Below are positions 41,501-53,500 of a stretch of DNA of 64,000 bases, one piece after another (position 1 is the stretch's first letter; each line of letters opens with the position of its first letter). Below the pieces are notes generated by a model. It was not told the DNA's origin. It did not search any database and saw only the letters and a program-made list of their open reading frames with translations. A program made the position numbers and the translations under genes. Location: contig CM049318.1 of the NCBI GenBank assembly GCA_026874595.1, positions 817,241 to 881,240 on the forward strand, in the 5' to 3' direction. The DNA is from Sipunculus nudus (lineage: Eukaryota > Annelida > Sipuncula > Golfingiida > Sipunculidae).

Positions 41501-44480
41501 GACTATTAGTCAGCTGAGCTAACTAGAATATCAGCAGAAGCTGACAAAAGCCCTCAGCCAAAAGAACATTGTTTATATAGTGGTAACAGTAACAAGTATG
41601 AAATATTTGTTCTCACATGGGTATATATCTGTACATGTCTCTGTAATAAATTAAAACTGGAGAGGTAATGTAGTACCTTTGCAAGTATGGTAAGACCGAT
41701 TTCATGCAGGACTCAGAGAGCATCAAGGCATAACACTAAACCATGTTTCATAACAATCCACCCAATGGTTCCTGAGAAAAAAGCTCCTGAGTTTTTTTCT
41801 ATTCTAAGCTCTGTGACCTTGAAAAGTAGGTCAAGGTCACCCATCTTTGAACTTTATCATAATTTTGTTAATATGCATCAGCACTGAAGAAATGAAGTTC
41901 CTATGTTGAATACCTTTGGAGATATCCCACTCACAAGGCCAAAGTTGAACAAGTGACCTATGGGTCATGACGCTTAGCCGACTGACATGTTGATGATATG
42001 GTCTTGCACAGACAACAAACAATTAAGATAGGTGGCATCATTGTTCATGCATATAAGCTTAAGTTCATCAAGACCCATAAGCACAACAAAACTGATGACA
42101 ATCCAACCAGCCTTTCATGAGGAATCTGGCAATTTTTGTGTATTTAGCATTATTTCTTGGGTGCTCAAACATACCCCAAAACTCTAAGAATATAGGTCAC
42201 TGTGACCCAATTTCAGGTTTCTGGGGAGAACTTTTGAGGAAATCTCAGGATGTCAAGTTAGAAGATTCTGGGCCCCATGGTTATGGTTTGTGCCCTACTT
42301 TGGTATCAAATTTTCAATTATTCTGAGGGGTGCTTATAAGCCCCATAGCTCAGAAAAAATGGGTAACAGAGTCCTTAATTCACGTTTCCAAGGAGACTTT
42401 TCACAGATCTCCCTGGATGTCAAGTTTGAAGATTCTAGGACCAATGGTTACAATTTGAGCCCTGTTAAGGGACGACCACATCTTTGAAGGTCTCACAAAT
42501 AGAGAAAAAAAAATGTGTTAAAATTTTTTCAAAATTTAAGTGGTGCCACAAGTCTGCAAGAACTGATGAAACACTCCATGATGAATATGCAGGGTGATCA
42601 ATGCAATAGTTGTTCAGATACTGGAGCTTTTGTATCAAATTTTTAGTTATTCTGGTTATTCTAGTTATACTTCTAAGACCCAAAGCTCGGAGGATATGGG
42701 TAACAGAGACCTAAATTCAGGTTTCCATAGAGTTTTATGGACCTCCCAGGATGTCAAGAAAGAAGATTCCAGGTCAAAAAGTTATGATTTGTGCCCTGTA
42801 AACAAAGGACTACATCTTTGATGGTCTCAAAATTAAAGATAAAAATTTGTAAAAATTCAAAGAAGTCCAGGTGGCGCCACCAATCTGCAGAAACTGATGA
42901 AACACTCCATGATCAATATCCATGCAAAGAATCATGGTGATCAATGCATTAGTTGTTCAGATACTTGAGCATTTGTATCAAATTTTTCATTATTCTGGGG
43001 GGGGGGCAGTTCTTGGAAGCCCCATAGCTCACAGGTTTTGGGTAACAGAGACCTAATTCCAGGTTTCCAAGGAGACTTTTCGTGGGCCTCCCTGTATGTC
43101 GAGACAGAAAATTCTAGGTCCAGTCATTAAGATTTGTGCCCTGTTAACAGATGATGGCATCTTTTAAGGTCTCAAAAATAGAGAAAAAATCATAAAAAAT
43201 CAAAAATACAGGTGCCGCCACCATTATACAACGACTGATGTTACACCCCATGATCAATAACGAGTAGGGTATCACCTTGGACGATTTAGGCAGACTTGTT
43301 TAAGCACTTTAGATATATGTTATCCGGTCGATGGTAGTGGGTTGAATGAGCGATAATAAGGGTAAATACGGCACTTCCTGTATTCAAGCATTGTGAACCA
43401 GTTCTCGTGTGAAAGAGATTTGTAAATTGTAAACATTTAAAAATCCTGAGCAGGCAAACATACATTCAGAATCAGCTCCGCACTCACAGCAAGAAGAAAT
43501 TAGATAATTCGACATCCGTTTAGCGTATTTGTACAGCACAGAGGCAGAGGATCGACGGAAGATTCGAACCACTGCATTTGGTCAAGGACCTCGCGGTCAC
43601 ACCTGAGAAGTTCGGCAAGCCGATCTGCTCGATAGTGCAAGTGTCACAGCTGATCGAAATACCAAGCAACCACTGTAAGTACGCTAAAGGTTTTATTTCA
43701 ATAGTACTGTGTTGTTACACTTAAGTACTTTGTTTACCACATAGCTTCTTGCCAAAAGAAGTGATATAGCATGGCCCAGTCAGTATTGTTTGTGGGGGAC
43801 TCTCAGGTAAAGCGCCTAAAACTGGCAGTAGATGCAGGCATGATGGCTATGAAGCCCCATTTAGGCCTCCATCATTGTAAAATTATAATGCATGGCATGG
43901 GTGGTATGAAAACACAAGATGCCCTAGATGTAATGCCTGAACTTGTGGCTGCCCACAGCCCCTCATTGGTCGTACTCCACGTAGGGGATTATGATTTATC
44001 TTCAAGTGGGTCAAAGGCTGAAAAGTTGAAAGGAAACGCTGAAGTGGTAGGCCACGACATTTTGGAATTTGCAAGAATTGCATATTGTGAACTTGGCGTT
44101 CCAGCTATCAGAGTTCTTGCTCTTACCCCCCGTTACCCCCCATTTTGTGGTTGTATGTATCCCAGTAATTATTGTCAAAAAGTTGAGGTGTGCAATCAAT
44201 ATCTTGATGCTACCTTAGCAGAAACAGGCCAGGCTTGCCTTTGGACCCATCCGTTCAAATGGTCAGACTGTTATTTTTTGGATGATGGGGTACATTTCAA
44301 TAATGCAGGCCTGAAGAGATGGTATAAGAGCATCAGGGGATGCATCCTGCAAGGCCTTAAAGTTATTAATGCCAGTTCTTAAGTCATGTAAAACAATTCA
44401 TCTGGTAACCATGCCACGTCGACAAACCCTGTACAGATAGGAGTAAGTTTATGCACATGCATTAGAATAGTTTCAGTAGC

Positions 44481-44511
<31 letters not shown>

Positions 44512-47500
44512 TAGGGCTTGGGGTTATTCCTTAGTCTTGTTGGTCCTTAGCCTATATTTCATTTCTTTTGCATTTTTTTTTACGCACATGCTAAGCACCG
44601 GGAGGTTGCCCAAGCCATTGTGGTTTGTGTCAGCGTGTATTTCAGCATGTATTTTTTCTATTGTTTTATGCACATGCTTAGCGCCGGGAGGTTGCCAAGC
44701 CATTGTGGCTTGTGTCAGCATGTATTTTTACTATTGTTTTATGCACATGCTTAGCGCCGGGAGGTTGCCCAAGCCAATTTGGTTTGTGTCAGCATGTATT
44801 TTGTTACTATGGTTTTATGCACATGCTTAGTGCTGGGAGGTTGCCCAAGCCATTGTGGCTTGTGTCAGCATGTATTTTTTCTATTGTTTTATGCACATGC
44901 TTAGCGCCGGGAGGTTGCCCAAGCCATTGTGGCTTGTGTCAGCATGTATTTTTTCTATCGTTTTATGCACATGCTTAGCGCTGGGAGGTTGCCCAAGCCA
45001 TTGTGGCTTGTGTCAGCATGTATTTTTTCTATCGTTTTATGCACATGCTTAGCGCCGGGAGGTTGCCCAAGCCATTGTGGCTTGTGTCAGCATGTATTTT
45101 TTCTATTGTTTTATGCACATGCTTAGCGCCGGGAGGTTGCCCAAGCCATTGTGGCTTGTGTCAGCATGTATTTTTTCTATCGTTTTATGCACATGCTTAG
45201 CGCCAGGAGGTTGCCCAAGCCATTGTGGCTTGTGTCAGCATGTAGTTTTTTTATATTTGTTTTATGCACATGCTTAGCGCCGGGAGGTTGCCCAAGCCAT
45301 TGTGGCTTGTGTCAGCATGTATTTTTACTATGTTTTTAAACACATGCTTAGCGCCAGGAGGTTGCCCAAGCCATTGTGGCTTGTGTCAGCATGTATTTTT
45401 TACTACTGTTTTATTCACATGCTTAGTGCCGGGAGGTTGCCCAAGCCATTGTTGCTTGTGTCAGCATGTAGTTTTTTACTATTGTTTCATACACATGCTT
45501 AGCGCCAAGAGGTTGCCCAAGCCATTGTGGCTTGTGTCAGCATGTATTTTACTATCTGCAGATGGGTGATGTAATAGTCAGAGAACATAGCTATCTTTAC
45601 CCTTTATGCAACAACCTGCTGTGTGTTTTTTCCCTAATTTCAGCATGTCTGCCAGGAGAAGGCGCCCTCCCTCTAGACTTATTGGGGAGGCTAGCAAAGA
45701 AGGAGGGTGGCACGCCCATCCCCCCCCTCAGTGACCGACACCCCAAGAACAAGTCAGCCAAGGGTGGCCCCTGCCAGAACCAACCATGAGACGCCACTTC
45801 CAGCACAGCCGTCCACGCCACCCAGCCAAGAACCTCCAGCACAGCCGTCTGCACCCCCCAGCCAAGAACAAATGGCAAGATGGCTGGACATGTATATCCC
45901 ACTCATAGACCAGAGGCTGGAGAGACTACTAGATGCACGGGGTTTTCCACAGCAACACCAGACACCCACACCTCGATCCACGGCACAAGGGTCATCATCG
46001 CAGAGTTCTTCCTCACATAATCCCTCAACGTCTCAACAACCAGAGGCTGTGCAGCAATCCCCTCCAATAGAGGCCATCACAGCCAGATCACGTCTAGAAA
46101 TCTCAGGTGAGGTCAACAGTACAGAACAGCACTCAAGTACAGACTGGCCTACTCTGTCCCAGGTACTTTCTTCTCACATACCGAGTACTCCAGTCGCAAA
46201 CACACAACAAGTGTATGGCTCAGGCCAACAGGCAGCTGGTGTCACATTAGGACTTTCTGTGGACGCTAGAATAAAACAAAAAATCTGGGATGATAGATAT
46301 ATTGAGTTAGAGGATATTCTCCCAAAGAAGGGCCTGGAAGTCTTTAATCTACAGTTTGATCACAACTCAGGGCTTAAAGCAGTACCCAAACGTAGCAAGT
46401 CCATCAGATCAATGGATGAATGGTCAGTAGCTTTTAACACTTTTATGGCCATTTACTGTGTAAAGCACCCTCAACAGGCACCCAACCTGTGCAAGTATAT
46501 CAGCACTGTTAGGGAATTAGCGGAAAAGGGGGCAGATTTCATCAAGTATGATTGGAATTTTAGGCAGGTTAGGGAGGTATCTGGTAATCAGTGGGAGAGT
46601 AAGCACCCAGAGCTATACCTAGAGGCCCTCAGTAGCACCCTCAAACCAGTAGGTCACTGGAAAAGCAAACAAGTCTCCAGTAATCAGCCCTTTCGTGCCT
46701 ACAAGAAGGGACTGTGTAGGAGATTTAACAAGTGTGAGCCATGTAACAAAGACACATGTAAATACAACCACAAATGTGAGATATGTTATGGGTTCCACCC
46801 TAGGGTTAAATGTCATAAATCACAAAACCAGCAAAGCTCAGCTAGGCCAGCAGGTAATCAGCGCCATGGGGCTTCCAACACCCGTTAAATTCAAGCAGTT
46901 GAAAAGAGAACTTGATCTAGCAGGCTATCCAAAACATTTGACTAGCTATCTCGTTACAGGTTTTGAGCAAGGCTTTAGCTTGGATTGTAAATTAAAATCA
47001 TATACTAGCACTTGTGAGAATTTGCCTTCAGCAAGGGAAGAGCCCCATGTTATTTGGCAAAAAATAGAGAAAGAAATAGCAGCTGTTGGGTTTTGGGCCC
47101 ATTCTCAGAACCACCCTTTGGGAGATATCACTGTTCACCAATAGGACTAGTACCCAAAAAAGAGCAAGGAAAATTCAGGATGATACACCATTTATCACAT
47201 CCCAAAGGCCATTCCATAGGTGACAACATACCTTTAATTTCAACAGAGGTCAGTTATACATCAGTGGAAAAGGCAGTGCAGGAAATTCAGAGCATGGGGG
47301 ACAACGTATATCTGGCAAAAGCTGACATAGAATCAGCCTTCAGGTTATTGCCAATCTCCCCAGAGGAATATAACCTGTTAGGTTTCCAGTTCAAAGGGAA
47401 TTATTTCTTTGGCAGATGCTTGCCCATGGGCTGCGCATCCTCCTGTAAAATATTTGAACATTTTAGCTCAGCTCTAGAATTTTTAGTTAAAGCTAGGGGG

Positions 47501-50500
47501 CTACCAGAAAGGGTCCTACACTACCTAGATGATTTTCTCTTAATAGGTCAAAATGAACAGGCTTGTAAAATTCTCTTGACAACTTTTCTTGAAATATGTA
47601 AGTGCTTAGGTGTACCAATTGCAAGTGATAAAACAGTACAGCCAGCTAAATCGCTAGTTTTCCTGGGAATAGAGTTGGACTGCAAGGAATTTTTAGCCAA
47701 GCTTCCGTTAGATAAGGTACAAAAATGCAGGGAGCTAATAGCCCAGTATAGCAAGCGTTGTAAAATCAGCTTAAAGGAGCTTCAGTCATTGATAGGTGTC
47801 CTCAGCTTTGCATGTACAGTAATACTGCCAGGTAGGGCCTTTCTGCAAAGACTGATTAACAAGACAGTTGGCTTGCTTCACCCATCTATCTCATCAATGC
47901 AGGCTCAATAGGGAGGACAAGCAAGACTTGAAAGTCTGGGGAAACTTTTTAGAGAAATACAATGGTAAAACATTTTTTCTGGACCGTGCCTGGGACACCT
48001 CAAACTCCCTTCACTTGTTTACTGATGCAGCTAAAGGTTTAGGTTTCGGAGCTGTTTTTGGTAACCACTGGTTTTACGGGCCATTTCCAGCACACTGGAA
48101 ATCGTCAAACATAGTCACTTTGGAATTAATTCCTGTAGTACTTGCTTTAGTAAACATGGGGCACACAGCTTGCTAATAAACAGGTCCTTCTCTTTATAGA
48201 TAATGAAGCCCTTGTTCACATTATCAACAAAAAATCCTCTAAAGAGAAAGAAACCATGAATCTGCTAAGGCGGCTGGTTTTAGTCACTCTGCATCATAAT
48301 ATATACATTAAGGCCAAGCATATCCAGGAAAATTTAACATTCTCACAGATGCTCTCTCTCGCCTGCAGGTTCTCAAATTCAGGCGGATGGTGCCAGCAGC
48401 CGATGTCAACCCAACTCCTGTGGTATGCCCGGGGAAGATATGGGATTAGTGAGCCTTGATTGATTGATTGATCTTTATTTCCCTTCACATAGAAGGAGTT
48501 CAATACATGCTTGTAATAATGAAAAATTAACAAAATACAGTTTTGTGAAACCAAACGAAATATAAGCCAGATGCACGATGCATAAACATAATTAATTATA
48601 CTGACAATACAAACTCATTATCCATATGGATCTAAAATTTCCCATCCCGCTGTTACATAACTTGCAATTTCACAAATAAAGGCACTATACCTCACATCAT
48701 TTCTTTCTAATTCTTGCCATTCTGCTCCAAGTAGAATGTCTAAAATGTCTCTGTTGTCCATACTACCCAAAATACATCTTAGTTCATACCCTATTATCTC
48801 TTCCATATTTCGCCACAACTGTACTCTCAAATTAACCAAGCTCTGACAACTGATGAATAAATGTTATACTATATCACTAAATATTCTATGACATAAGTTA
48901 CACTCCATTTCTCCTCCCTCTGGTATACTTAATATTCTTACTAGTTTAAGAATACCATTTTTACAATCAAGATTTCTCTTTGCTATTAAATATAATGGAC
49001 TAGGCTTAAAATCCTCATGAATCCGTAAGAATCGGCCGGAGTCTTTTTTATAACAGAGAGTCTTTTTCTCATCTAAGTCGCTAGCATTTTTAACGACTGT
49101 ATTTATTTTATTTTTCCATACATGTTTAGGAATTACTAACCCATTTAGGAGGAAATCAAATATATAATGTTCGAGCCTATACTTATACAAGATAGATAAA
49201 ATATCCGGAACATAGCCCATCATATCCGATTTTGTCCCAATAACACTATGAAGTAACCTACGGATTAAAATATATTTTGCTATGTTATCAGATGGCAAAT
49301 CCATTAAAGATCTGAGGAATCTTAATTTTTGCAACTCAATACGTCTTTTGATGGGAATCCACCCCAACAATCCCCTTGAGATCTCATTATGTGTACGTCT
49401 CTTAAGTCCCCTGAATTAATCTTGCCGTTTTTGTTTGTTGTATCTCTAACTGTGAGTATTCCATTGTAGTGAGATTATTCCACAACTCACAGCCGTGTAG
49501 CATAGAGGGTAAGCACACCTTTTCCCATATGGTGGCAGAAGTTAACGGATTAAGTCCTATTTTCTTAACACCAACACCACTTAATCTTGCCATGACTCCT
49601 TTTCCCCGAATGCACATTTGATTTTTTCTTTCCTTTGACGAGAAATATGAACATATGTATACCCCCACGTGCGCAACATGCGAGACTTCCTCTATTGTTT
49701 CGGGCCCTAGTACCCAATGTAGTTTAGTTATATTCTTTCTATTCTGATTTTTTTTCTCCCCAAACACAACACATTTTGTTTTCTGATGGGCTGTCAGGAG
49801 CATCCTTAGCCTCACTGTCTTCAATATCCTACGTGCATAAGCTCCTTAACCTGCCAGATCCTGGAAATTGATTTGCGGTTCGCAAGCTCATCCAAGGCGC
49901 ACAGAAGCTCACCCCTGCTAAAGACCTTAGATGCCCCATCACTAAACCTATCTTAGTCAAGTTGTTAGGGGCCACTAACAACACCATCAATTCACTAGCC
50001 CACAGGACAATGTTTCAAGCATTGTATGGTATTTGTTTCTTTGGTTTCTTCAGGGTTGGTGAACTAGTAGGTACAACTCAAGACCAGCAAAATAGGGTAG
50101 TGCAAAGAGAGGATGTAACTATTTTATTTAAATCTGGAAAGCCAGTTGGCAGCAGCCTTATTTTGAGGTCCTCTAAAACTAGCCGCCAAGGGCAGGCACA
50201 ATGCATAATATATCTGCAAAGGTAGAAGGTCCATGTCCAGTGAAATACCTCATTGCTTACCTGGCCAGGAGAGGTAATTATAGTGGTCCCTTGTTTGTCC
50301 TGAATGGTAAACCCTTGTCAAGGGACATATTCAATCGGCAATTAGCAACAGACCTAAAATTTATTAAGTTAGATACAACACGTTTCAAAGGGCATAGCTT
50401 CAGAATAGGGGCAGCGACTGAGGCCGCAGCAGCTGGGCTTACAGATGCCCAGATCAGGGTCCTGGGACGATGGAAATCTGAAGCCTTTAAGAGGTACATT

Positions 50501-53500
50501 AGACTTCAGCCTAGCCCCTAAGTTCCAGGATTTTCTCTTAATTTGGCTTACATAAATTTCCTTTAAGGGCTTACCATTTAGGTACATAGGTTGGTGCACT
50601 CATGAGCATGTGTCAGGGTTTTGCACAAGATATTTCATGACTGCACAAGCAAGGCAGGGTTAGTAGGGCAAATATCTGTATGAGCCCAGGTCAGGGATCT
50701 GCACGGGCTCTTAAGTATAGAAAGAATGGCCACTTTACTCATGTTTTTATAATTTAGAGGTTTTTATATTTTATATTTTATATTTTATAATATATGTGAT
50801 ATATATAATGTTGCATGTACTGACACTGTTACACTGAGGCAGGATAAATAGGCTGACATCAATCTTGGTCTGTAGCATGTGTGTATATTTCCTGTCTGAT
50901 GTTTTAGTGTGTGGTTAGCCATTTGGTCTCGGCCCCTGTCAGGGATCTGCTGGAGCTGTGGGCATGTGGCAATCTCTAATTTGTATTATTGTATAAACAC
51001 CAATTGTATATTGATTTGAATGGGGATGCACTTTGTAAAAATAGGACCTGGGCTCTTGTCAGGGATCTACTAGAGCTTTAAAAGCAGGTAAAATATTTAT
51101 TGTCATGCTGATTATCCTGAGTTTGTTGTTTTAAATACATGGGTATATAGAATATTAAGATGACAGGGCCTGTAAATAATCAATAACATCATGCATGTTT
51201 ATTTAGAGGTTATGAATCTGTGGTATAAGGCTATAACCACTTGTGCCTGGGCTCCTGTCAGGGATCTGCTGGAGCCACAGACAAGTGAGATCTTTATGTT
51301 ATCAATAACAATAATCAATAGCATGTACATGTCTATTCTAAGGTTATGAATCTGTGGTATAAGGCTAACCACTTGTGCCTGGGCTCCTGTCAGGGATCTG
51401 CTGGAGCCACAGACAAGTGAGATCGTTATGATATACTAGCTAGTTTCCTTATTTTTTTTTTTTACCAATTGTGATCATGAACTTATATTCATTTCATTCA
51501 TATATCGGCACACACATGTGACCTTGGGTGGGCCGACTTCGTGGTGGCATGTTTAAGGCCCACCTTCACTTGACATGGAGATTACCAATGTAAATAAATG
51601 AATATGTATCAGGGCAAAGCATGTATATTGAATAAAGAAAAGTTTTTATTCGGCCACAGGATGGCCCAAACCACAATTGAGTATTGTCTTTTGGTTGTGT
51701 CAAGTGAACAAGCAAGGGCCCATGTGTGTGCGATTGTGTGCGATAGGAGTGTGCCTAAATAACGAGTAAGGTATCACCTTGGTCGATTTAGGCAGACTCG
51801 TTTAAGCACTTTAGATATATGTTATCCGGTCGATGGTAGTGGGTTGAATGAGCGATAATACGGGTAAATATGGCACTTCAGGTATTCAAGCATCGTTGTG
51901 AACCAGATCTCGTGTGAACGAGATTTGTAAATTGTAAACATTTAAAAGGCCTGAGCAGGCAAACATACATTCAGAATCAGCTCCGCACTCACAGCAAGAA
52001 GGAATTAGCCCACCATCCAACCCCAATTTTCATCCACCTAAAAAATTCAGTTTTGCATATATAGCATTCACACGAAAAAGGTTCAGTTTTCACTTGTGAT
52101 ATACTGTTTGTTTTAATACTTTTGGTGTGTGGCATGTTTTAGGCCCACCTTCACTTGACATGGAGATTACCAATGTAAATAAATGAATATGTATCAGGGC
52201 AAAGCATGTATATTGAATAAAGAAAAGTTTTTATTCGGCCACAGGATGGCCCAAACCACAATTGAGTATTGTCTTTTGGTTGTGTCAAGTGAACAAGCAA
52301 GGGCCCATGTGTGTGCGATTGTGTGCGATAGGAGTGTGCCTAAATATCCATGCAAAGAATCATGGTGATCAATGCATTAGTTGTTCAGATACTTGAGCTT
52401 TTGTATCAAATTTTTCATTTTTCTAGGGGGTACTTCGGAGCTCCATAGCTTGAAGAATATGGGTAACAGAGACCTAATTCTAGGTTTTCAAGGAGACTTT
52501 TCATGGACCTATCTGGTTGTAAAGTTAGAAGATTTCAGGTCCAGTGTTTACGATATGTGCCCTGTTAACAGATGACGGCATCTTTTAAGGTCTCAAAATA
52601 GAAAAATAAAATCATAAAAAAATTGAAAAAAATACAGGTGGCGCCACCAGTCTGCAGAAACTGATGAAACACTCCATGATTAATATCCATGCGAAGAATC
52701 ATGGTGATCAATGCATTATTTGTTCAGATACTTGAGCTTTTGTATCAAATTTTTCATTATTCTGGGGGGTACTTCGGAGCCCCATAGCTTGAAGAATATG
52801 GGTAACAGAGACCTAATTCCAGGTTTCCAATGGAGATTTGTTATGGACCTCTTTGGATGTAAAGTTAGAAGATTCCAGGTCTAGTGGTTACGATTTGTGC
52901 CTTGTTAACAGACAGACAGCCGGACGGACAATGGACAAAGAGTGATTGCTATAGCTCAGATGACTTACAGTCAGCTGAGCTAAAAATCAGATAAAAATTC
53001 ATTTAAAATCAGAAATTGTATGTGGCACCCAAAAGCTTGTGCAGCAGGTACAGACCATCAGTCCCAATGATCACAGTAAGTTTTGTGAAAATCCACCCAA
53101 TGGTTCCTGAGAAATTAGCTTCTTAATGTTTAACTATAATCAGATCTAAAGAATCTGTAGAAAAAAAGGTCAAGGTCATCCATCTTCGAATTTGACTGAG
53201 ATTTTGTCCATATACATCTTCACCGAAGAAATAAAATTCCTACAATGAATCCTTTTAGAGATATCCCACTCACAAGGTAAAAGTTAACGGACGCCGGACA
53301 GACGGACGGACGGCCAGCTTGGGTGACGACAATAACCCATCACCCTAAGTGCTGAGGGCCAAAAATATTGGTTCATTTCCAGCACAATTAAATATTGAAA
53401 GATTTAGTTTGGGACCATATCTGCAATCATTTAAAGGTTTGAACTCATTAAGCATAGATTTTGCAGAGGATTTGAATGAATTCCTGACATCATGGAAAGC

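Larger units (their letters stand above)
43675..45643 (+). other. Candidate intron of the Ngaro-like element
   Basis: A near-consensus donor, CACT before GTAAGTA, lies at 43675, and a good acceptor, TTTTTTCCCTAATTTCAG, ends at 45643 with an ATG two bases after it. Splicing would remove the SGNH ORF and the 74-bp array and place the leader directly before the Gag start. Spliceosomal introns have been reported in DIRS-type elements. This one is inferred from motifs only. Confidence 0.4.
50522..51543 (+). other. 3' untranslated part of the Ngaro-like element with a hairpin family
   Basis: This AT-rich noncoding stretch carries five copies of a hairpin with the shared loop core GTCAGGGATCTGC or close to it. 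They lie at 50682-50710, 50931-50957, 51051-51077, 51250-51276 and 51382-51408, with a degenerate sixth near 50605. The last two belong to a ~132-bp duplicated segment (GGTTATGAATCTGTGGTATA). Confidence 0.8.
43259..52345 (+). mobile_element. Ngaro-like tyrosine-recombinase retrotransposon, 9087 bp, degenerate
   Basis: The element has the split direct repeat layout A1...B1-A2-B2 typical of Ngaro/PAT-type elements: A1 43259-43503, B1 51544-51760, A2 51761-52008, B2 52129-52345. Between them are an SGNH-hydrolase ORF, a Gag-like ORF, RT/RNase H of DIRS type and a tyrosine recombinase. No methyltransferase domain is seen, which favours Ngaro over DIRS1. There is no target-site duplication, as expected for recombinase-mediated integration. 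The ends are exact because the B1/A2 junction (GCCTAAAT-AACGAG) equals the outer ends joined. Several frameshifts, one nested LINE and loss of the recombinase N-terminus make it non-autonomous. It lies antisense in an intron of the ANKAR-like gene. Confidence 0.92.

Noticed and set aside
42117-42821. Several 65-75 codon open frames with similar peptides (GNRDLNSGF-like)
   Set aside because: They are copies of the same noncoding interspersed repeat and do not share a conserved frame end.
43545-43590. tRNA-like B box (GGTTCGAATC on the minus strand) near A1
   Set aside because: The flanking bases do not form a T-arm stem and no acceptor or anticodon arm can be drawn; Ngaro elements do not use tRNA primers.
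44383-44511. SGNH ORF plus A run as an inserted processed retrogene
   Set aside because: There is no AATAAA before the A run, no target duplication, and a piece of the 74-bp unit already occurs before the run, so the run lies within element sequence.
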